From assembly GCF_003065385.1 (NCBI RefSeq), contig NZ_CP023277.1, positions 1,768,889-1,832,888 on the forward strand: DNA of 64,000 nt, in the 5' to 3' direction. Numbering within the stretch: the first letter of the stretch is position 1; each line of letters starts with the position of its first letter. The translations under genes were made by a program, and so were the position numbers. Positions 59,760 through 64,000 of this stretch are shown here, piece by piece. Source of the DNA: Polynucleobacter acidiphobus. GTDB lineage: Bacteria > Pseudomonadota > Gammaproteobacteria > Burkholderiales > Burkholderiaceae. Under the pieces are notes generated by a model. It had not been told where the DNA came from, did no database searches, and saw nothing but the letters and a program-made list of their open reading frames with translations.

Positions 59760-59905
59760 AGATCCTCCAAAAGTAAAAAATAATTTGATGGAATCAATGT
59801 AGCATAGGAAATTAGAAAATAAATTTATATAAATCAATAACTTGTGTTATTAGCATTACTTACGGGCGGGTTTTTCATCTGGTCTGTTTCATTTTTCAGC
59901 ACACC

Positions 59906-59922
59906 ATTTCGTATTACGAAAT
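59906..59922. repeat. Perfect inverted repeat at the end of the epimerase gene
   Basis: ATTTCGTA, one base, TACGAAAT: perfect 8-bp arms around a single T, 146 bp upstream of the small 60-residue gene and spanning the epimerase stop codon. The 1-base centre makes an RNA hairpin unlikely and no T-run follows, so a protein-binding site is more plausible than a terminator. Confidence 0.5.
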
Positions 59923-60906
59923 ATTGAGTGATTTATTGGCGCCCATCTCAATTGCCGCCATCCCCTCTGCCACCGAATATCGAGCGCGGTAATCAAATGC
60001 ATTCTCTGCCTTGTTGATGGAAACCGTTAATGGATAACCCATGGTACGCACTGCTTCACGCACAAGCGGTGGTTCGCCTTTGAGTGGCAAGTAGTTCCAA
60101 CCATTTTCCGTAAATCGCGCCAAAGGCCAAGCAACAGCCAGTGGAATAGATAAGGTCGGCACCTTATAACCACCAGCCTGAAGTCGCGCACTCAGAAATT
60201 CGCGCAGATTCATTTGCTCCGCGTCCCGAATAAAAAATGCTCCGCTAGGAACATTTCGGATCAGGACTTGCAAAATCGCCTCACATAAATTTCCGATATA
60301 ACACGTTGAATAGGGATAACGACCATCACCAAACCAACCAAACTGTCCACGATTCGCAGCGGGTCCGATTTGGCGATCGATCATATCTCCACTACCCCAA
60401 ACTAGGGCGGGTCGCAACGCAATCGTGCTTAAAGACCCCGACGAACTCGACAACACTAATTGTTCAGCGTGCGCTTTTGATTGAGCGTAACGCAATGAAT
60501 CTTGGTGACAAATTGCCATATCTTCAATTGCATTTTCGATCGGCGCAGGATCATTGAGCACCACATTTGCACAGCTCATGTAAATAAATTTACGAACACC
60601 TGATTGAATTGCGGCCTCAAGTAATCGTTTCGTCAACTGAGTATTAAGATTCTGGTAGAGCAATTTGGGGCCCCATAGCCCAACGTGGGCCGCACAATGA
60701 ATCACGCAATCCTGGCCACGAACCAATGATTGCAAATCGTTCGTCAATAGAAGATCGATCTGGGTCGTATTGACCCCACGCTGACTTAAAGATTTCGCAT
60801 CCGCCGCAGATCGAGTGGTCGCACTTACCGAGCAACCCTCCTCCAATAAGCGACTTACCAAATGCCGCCCAATAAATCCGGTAGCGCCAGTGATCAATAG
60901 TTTCAT
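59914..60906 (-). CDS. NAD-dependent epimerase/3-beta-HSD-like dehydrogenase
   Basis: A 330-residue extended short-chain dehydrogenase. From ATG at 60906 it starts MKLLITGATGFIGRHLVSRLL (cofactor GxxGxxG). HCAAHVGLWGP, the catalytic YAQSKAHAEQLV and LRPALVWGSGD follow, in the 3-beta-hydroxysteroid dehydrogenase/isomerase pattern. Another ATG at 60936 would add ten residues. Substrate unknown; relatives act on sterol-like, hopanoid-linked or sugar nucleotide substrates. It is divergent from the SMR transporter gene with about 40 bp between. Confidence 0.82.
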   Translation of the reverse strand: MKLLITGATGFIGRHLVSRLLEEGCSVSATTRSAADAKSLSQRGVNTTQIDLLLTNDLQSLVRGQDCVIHCAAHVGLWGPKLLYQNLNTQLTKRLLEAAIQSGVRKFIYMSCANVVLNDPAPIENAIEDMAICHQDSLRYAQSKAHAEQLVLSSSSGSLSTIALRPALVWGSGDMIDRQIGPAANRGQFGWFGDGRYPYSTCYIGNLCEAILQVLIRNVPSGAFFIRDAEQMNLREFLSARLQAGGYKVPTLSIPLAVAWPLARFTENGWNYLPLKGEPPLVREAVRTMGYPLTVSINKAENAFDYRARYSVAEGMAAIEMGANKSLNIS

Positions 60907-60946
60907 CTTTGCTATGCTAGCGTAGTTCATTGACATGGAAGGTTAA

Positions 60947-61273
60947 TTGCTCTTGAGTATTTATTGGATCTCACTACTTCTCGCTGGCGCCTGTGAAATA
61001 GGCTGGCCCTTAGGATTAAAGCTTGCCGACCTCCCCAATATGAAAATTTGGGGCATTGGTATTGCTGTGATCAGTATGGCGCTTAGTGGGGTGCTGCTTT
61101 GGTACTCTTTAAAGGAGATTCCGATTGGAACGGCCTATGCAGTTTGGACGTCGATTGGAGCAGTAGGTACGTTTACCCTGGGGGTCTTAGTTTTTGGTGA
61201 TCCGAATATTCCGATTCGCTGGATTGGTGTTGCGCTCATTCTGCTTGGCGTGATCCTGCTAAAAATGGGCTGA
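60947..61273 (+). CDS. SMR-family exporter, Gdx/SugE type
   Basis: A 108-residue four-helix small multidrug resistance protein working as an antiparallel dimer. The proton/substrate Glu is in GACEIGW, which keeps the Gly-x-x-Glu-x-x-Trp spacing of guanidinium exporters. ISMAL and PIGTAYAVWTSIGAVGTF also match Gdx/SugE more than EmrE. The start is TTG at 60947 (SD GGAAGG 4 bp before) or TTG at 60953; there is no ATG. I see no guanidine riboswitch in the 40-bp gap. Guanidinium as substrate is inferred. Confidence 0.83.
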   Translation: MLLSIYWISLLLAGACEIGWPLGLKLADLPNMKIWGIGIAVISMALSGVLLWYSLKEIPIGTAYAVWTSIGAVGTFTLGVLVFGDPNIPIRWIGVALILLGVILLKMG

Positions 61274-61286
61274 TGCTCACTGTGTT

Positions 61287-62312
61287 TTAACTTTCAAGTT
61301 CAATTTGCAACGCTTTCATGAGCTCACAAACTTTAAGGGTTCGGGCTTTATGAAAAGCGGCGCCTGCCCATAGGCTTTGATGCTCCGCATTGTGTGAGCG
61401 AGCTGCGGCTTGGCGTAATGTGCCAGTAAGCGTGTTTTGGATTGGAAACGCCAAGGTCAGCTTACCCTCCATATGGCGAGTAAACGTATTCTCAACCCCC
61501 CGAGCCCAGCGTCCCGAGAAGCCTTTTGTAAAAATACTTGGTCGCGGATTCTCAGCTAAGAGAAGGGCCTTATATTCAGAGGAAGCCCCCGATTCAGGGC
61601 AACACAAAAAAGCGGATCCCATTTGTACCGCACTTGCCCCAAGATCCATGGCTTTTCGAATATCACGGCCGTCCATGATACCGCCAGCAGCAACCGCTGG
61701 TATGGTGCAGTGCCTAAGCAATTGATGCAAAAGATCAAACGTTGATAACATCTCATCAACTGCATCGCTCTCAAAAATTCCGCGATGGCCACCTGCCTCA
61801 ATGCCTTGAGCAACAATAAAGTTAGCGCCTGATTGCGCAATCTTTTGAGCTTCCTCAAGGCTGGTTGCTGTAATTCCAATGGCAATATTGAGCGCTCTAG
61901 CCCGCTGCACAACCCACTCTGGTGGAATGCCAAAATGAAAACTGAGAACCGCTGGTCTCAGTTGCCAAATAGGCTCTAATTGCATTTCAAGGTCCGGGTA
62001 AAAGGGTGGTTTCGGAACAATGAAATCAATGTCAGAAGCCAATTCGTGAAGGGGCTCAATCGCCCGCTCTATGGTTTTTGAATCAGGTAACTCAACTTTT
62101 GGGAACAGAAAAAAGTTGGCATTAATGGGGCCTTGGGTTAGCGACTGTGCAAGCTTTAAGTCATGGTCAATCGTTTCAGGAGAGCTATAAGCAAAGCCGA
62201 AACTTCCTAAACCACCCGTATTAGAAACCTCTGAAACCAAGGCTGGGGTTGTAATGCCCCCAGCCATTGGCGCTTGAATCACGGGGATGGAAAGATTGGC
62301 AAACGAAAACAT
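61287..62312 (-). CDS. Nitronate monooxygenase family flavoprotein
   Basis: A 341-residue FMN-binding TIM-barrel enzyme. IPVIQAPMAGGITTPALVSEVSNTGGLGSFG at the N-terminus, INANFFLF, IVAQGIEAGGHRG and AVAAGGIMDGRDIRKAMDLGASAVQMGSAFL (phosphate-binding loop) are characteristic. Such enzymes oxidise toxic propionate-3-nitronate and related alkyl nitronates. It is on the minus strand, 30 bp downstream of the lipoprotein methyltransferase gene. Confidence 0.9.
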   Translation of the reverse strand: MFSFANLSIPVIQAPMAGGITTPALVSEVSNTGGLGSFGFAYSSPETIDHDLKLAQSLTQGPINANFFLFPKVELPDSKTIERAIEPLHELASDIDFIVPKPPFYPDLEMQLEPIWQLRPAVLSFHFGIPPEWVVQRARALNIAIGITATSLEEAQKIAQSGANFIVAQGIEAGGHRGIFESDAVDEMLSTFDLLHQLLRHCTIPAVAAGGIMDGRDIRKAMDLGASAVQMGSAFLCCPESGASSEYKALLLAENPRPSIFTKGFSGRWARGVENTFTRHMEGKLTLAFPIQNTLTGTLRQAAARSHNAEHQSLWAGAAFHKARTLKVCELMKALQIELES

Positions 62313-62342
62313 GCTCTAGCAATCCATCATTGGTGCAGCTTG

Positions 62343-63197
62343 TTAAAGTCGTTTGCCAGTTACAAGTAACTTGGGATCTCCATTAAGAGTGCCCTTGATT
62401 TGGGATCCATTCACTTGCCCGTTAAACGAATATCTCTTTCCATTGCTCTCAAAATCAAATCGAATCCCCTCCCCCCGAATTCTGCCATCCTCAAACGCTA
62501 TAGATCGCTTGCCTGACGAATTAATTGTTCCATCAAAAAACTGTTTTTTCTGAATAAACCGAATGGTCGTTTTGTCTAAATTCGGTAAGCCAGCAAATTC
62601 CCATGAGCCATCAATATTTGCGGGCACGATCCATAAATAAATGGTTTCATTTAATGTACCAATGGTGGTCTCGCTTGATCTGACCGACACCTCCTGATCA
62701 GGAACCCAGGATTCCATTCGAAATGTATTGGAAACGACTCGGGTTCCAGGCTTCATCTTCAAAATCGTTGGCATCAGTCTTAAATTCAAGTTCTCGCCTA
62801 AGAATAGGGTTAAGACCGTTGCCGACGAAAAATCCTCAACAAAGATATCGCCTTGCTTAAATGTCACTAAATTTTGCACATTCTCACGAATTGCATTGCG
62901 CTTTGATAGTGCGACCAAATCGGGGTTGTATTCAATTCCGACAGCCCGAACACCATAGCGCTTAGCCGCCTGTATCGGAATCACCCCATCCCCCGAGCCA
63001 AGGTCATAGACTATGTCACCAGACTTCACTTGTGCTAACGCTAGCATCTGTGTTGCTGTATCGATCCTCGTGGGCACCCACATAATGTCTTTTCCATGGG
63101 CGGCCATCCTCAACTGAAACTGGTCATCTCCATAGTTATGCAATGCGCAACCAGTTAACAGTGAAATAGATACTGTGATGAGAGTAAGAAAACGCAT
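62343..63197 (-). CDS. Predicted lipoprotein with SAM-dependent methyltransferase domain
   Basis: A 284-residue protein. Residues 1-17 look like a lipoprotein signal (hydrophobic core, then LLTGC with Cys17). A class I methyltransferase domain follows: VYDLGSGDGVIPIQAAKRYG (SAM motif I, about 63-82), VGIEYNPDLVALSKRNA, and FKQGDIFVEDFSSATVLTLFLGENLN. Residues about 195-284 form a Gly/Ser-rich beta domain I do not recognise. If lipidated, the catalytic domain would be periplasmic, where SAM is not expected. A cytoplasmic form from Met31 (MAAHGKDIMWVP) is the alternative. The motif I block resembles the FAM173 group. Confidence 0.78.
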   Translation of the reverse strand: MRFLTLITVSISLLTGCALHNYGDDQFQLRMAAHGKDIMWVPTRIDTATQMLALAQVKSGDIVYDLGSGDGVIPIQAAKRYGVRAVGIEYNPDLVALSKRNAIRENVQNLVTFKQGDIFVEDFSSATVLTLFLGENLNLRLMPTILKMKPGTRVVSNTFRMESWVPDQEVSVRSSETTIGTLNETIYLWIVPANIDGSWEFAGLPNLDKTTIRFIQKKQFFDGTINSSGKRSIAFEDGRIRGEGIRFDFESNGKRYSFNGQVNGSQIKGTLNGDPKLLVTGKRL

Positions 63198-63312
63198 AAC
63201 TATTCCAAAGATGAATTAAAAGGAAATTGTATGGGAGCACGTCAATAAGGCCGCAATAACCCTCTGATCTCTAGGCTAAGCAATCGTCAGGGACTGATTT
63301 AGCACAAAGCAC

Positions 63313-63711
63313 CTAGCTCGTTAATTGATAGAAGGTCCAACATAAATTCAAGACTACCAACGCGATTAAGGTGTTAAATGTGAATTTCATGCCAAGCACG
63401 CGTAGACTGAAATCTGGGGACGGCGTATTTATGCCCCTGGCATGAATTAATCGTCCAATGATCAGGAAAATTCCTGGAATAAGAACTAACCACCATGGAG
63501 CTCTATTAAGCTCTAGACAGGCAATCAGAATAATTCCAAAAGGAACATATTCTGCAAAGTTGCCCTGGGCACGAATTGCGCGCTCCAAATCTTCATGGCC
63601 CCCATTTCCCAAGCCGACCTTATTCTTTCTTCGCAAACCAATGACATTGAAAGACAGCTTGATAAAGATAATGGTAAGAACAGCAGCAATGATGGAGGTT
63701 ACTAGTAGCAT
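63313..63711 (-). CDS. MAPEG family membrane protein
   Basis: A 132-residue integral membrane protein with four predicted helices. The pattern NKVGLGNGGHEDLERAIRAQGNFAEYVPFGIILIACLE is the MAPEG signature (glutathione-binding membrane-associated proteins; the RAQGNFAEYVP segment is diagnostic). Bacterial members such as YecN have no well-defined role. A 115-bp gap with nothing recognisable separates it from the downstream methyltransferase gene. Confidence 0.88.
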   Translation of the reverse strand: MLLVTSIIAAVLTIIFIKLSFNVIGLRRKNKVGLGNGGHEDLERAIRAQGNFAEYVPFGIILIACLELNRAPWWLVLIPGIFLIIGRLIHARGINTPSPDFSLRVLGMKFTFNTLIALVVLNLCWTFYQLTS

Positions 63712-63747
63712 ATTGAGATACTAAATGAACCACCAAGATATTAATAA

Positions 63748-63769
63748 AAAACCACCCGAGGGTGGTTTT
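63748..63769 (-). terminator. Intrinsic terminator of tRNA-Phe
   Basis: In transcript sense AAAACCACC, loop CTCG, GGTGGTTTT followed by more T residues: a 9-bp stem 9 bp downstream of the tRNA 3' end. It should separate tRNA-Phe from the MAPEG gene on the same strand. Confidence 0.87.
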
Positions 63770-63778
63770 GATGTTTCT

Positions 63779-63854
63779 TGGTGGCCCGGGGCGGAATCGA
63801 ACCACCGACACAAGGATTTTCAATCCTCTGCTCTACCGACTGAGCTACCAGGCC
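63779..63854 (-). tRNA. tRNA-Phe (GAA)
   Basis: A 76-nt cloverleaf on the minus strand starting GGCCTGGTAGCTCAG and ending with encoded CCA. The anticodon loop reads ATTGAAAAT, with anticodon GAA. The T-loop GGTTCGATTCC and D-loop AGCTCAGTCGGTAGAGC are canonical, and the acceptor stem pairs over 7 bp with one G-U. Confidence 0.97.
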
Positions 63855-63864
63855 AAGACTTGTA

Positions 63865-63903
63865 ATTATATAGGATCAATCACTCTTGCCTGATAGGTCA
63901 GGC
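63865..63903 (-). promoter_or_regulatory. Probable tRNA-Phe promoter region
   Basis: In transcript sense a perfect -10 box TATAAT lies at 63870-63865, 10 bp before the tRNA 5' end. No good -35 is visible. At the -35 position sits an inverted repeat, GCCTGA-TAGG-TCAGGC (63888-63903). The remaining bases to the window edge hold nothing I recognise. Confidence 0.45.
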
Positions 63904-64000
63904 AGGGTTGAGCTGTCTTTTAAACGGACACTACAAACCAATGGTGTATGTGGCTAGTACTGTAGTGGTGGATACGGCTTGGAATGGTTCTTGGCGATAG

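Noticed and set aside
63779..63854. tRNA-Phe as an integration site for a genomic island
   Set aside because: No integrase gene and no repeat of the tRNA 3' end was seen in the adjoining sequence within the window.

Overview
The window reads as core chromosome of a betaproteobacterium of the Burkholderiales, most like Polynucleobacter. The basis is gene content and order together with a moderate GC content: DUF1840 beside argS, a two-gene MetH, a PhaM-type granule protein, an SAH riboswitch before ahcY-metF, metX-metW, slmA-argB, and gatCAB beside mreBCD-mrdA-rodA. No rRNA, transposase, phage gene, CRISPR array or obvious pseudogene was seen. The genus is an inference from memory of such gene orders, not from a search.

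Layout. 1-2001: argS (cut by the left edge) and a DUF1840 gene. 2006-5847: split cobalamin-dependent methionine synthase. 5899-11862: PhaM-like protein, a metallo-beta-lactamase hydrolase, aceK, a DUF1289 protein, an AcuI-like reductase, a lipoprotein, a flavin reductase and a GST. 11863-17788: tripartite RND efflux operon. 17828-21085: glmS and glmU. 21137-23265: pteridine-reductase-like SDR, folB, ttcA. 23300-28468: MidA-like methyltransferase, cca, an NDUFA9-like protein and a soluble lytic transglycosylase. 28498-32753: 5-formyl-THF cyclo-ligase, metF, ahcY, metK. 32932-37071: two LpxL-type acyltransferases, dapF, pyrE, xth. 37043-42141: AmpG-like permease, metW, metX, slmA, argB, dksA. 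42326-49528: CobW-type GTPase, rRNA methyltransferase, xerC, DUF484 protein, gatBAC. 49591-55142: elongasome operon mreBCD-mrdA-rodA. 55206-63854: HU, cytochrome c, LpxO, RluF-like synthase, several small or poorly known genes, an SMR exporter, a nitronate monooxygenase, a lipoprotein-type methyltransferase, a MAPEG protein and tRNA-Phe.

The main theme is the activated methyl cycle. metH, metF, ahcY, metK, metX and metW all lie here, with folate genes (folB, a FolM-like SDR, the formyl-THF cyclo-ligase). Two RNA sensors appear to control the metK-ahcY-metF block. A SAM-II-like pseudoknot lies in the metK leader, starting at the predicted transcription start. A textbook SAH aptamer lies between metK and ahcY, with a hairpin downstream that would compete with it. 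If both are real, SAM limits its own synthesis while SAH turns on its own removal within one gene block.

Other points of interest are a predicted lipoprotein carrying a SAM-dependent methyltransferase fold, perfect palindromes before a DUF1330 gene and inside the hupB promoter spacer, a CCA-adding enzyme whose HD motif has decayed, and a 95-bp tail-to-tail coding overlap between the PhaM-like gene and its neighbour.
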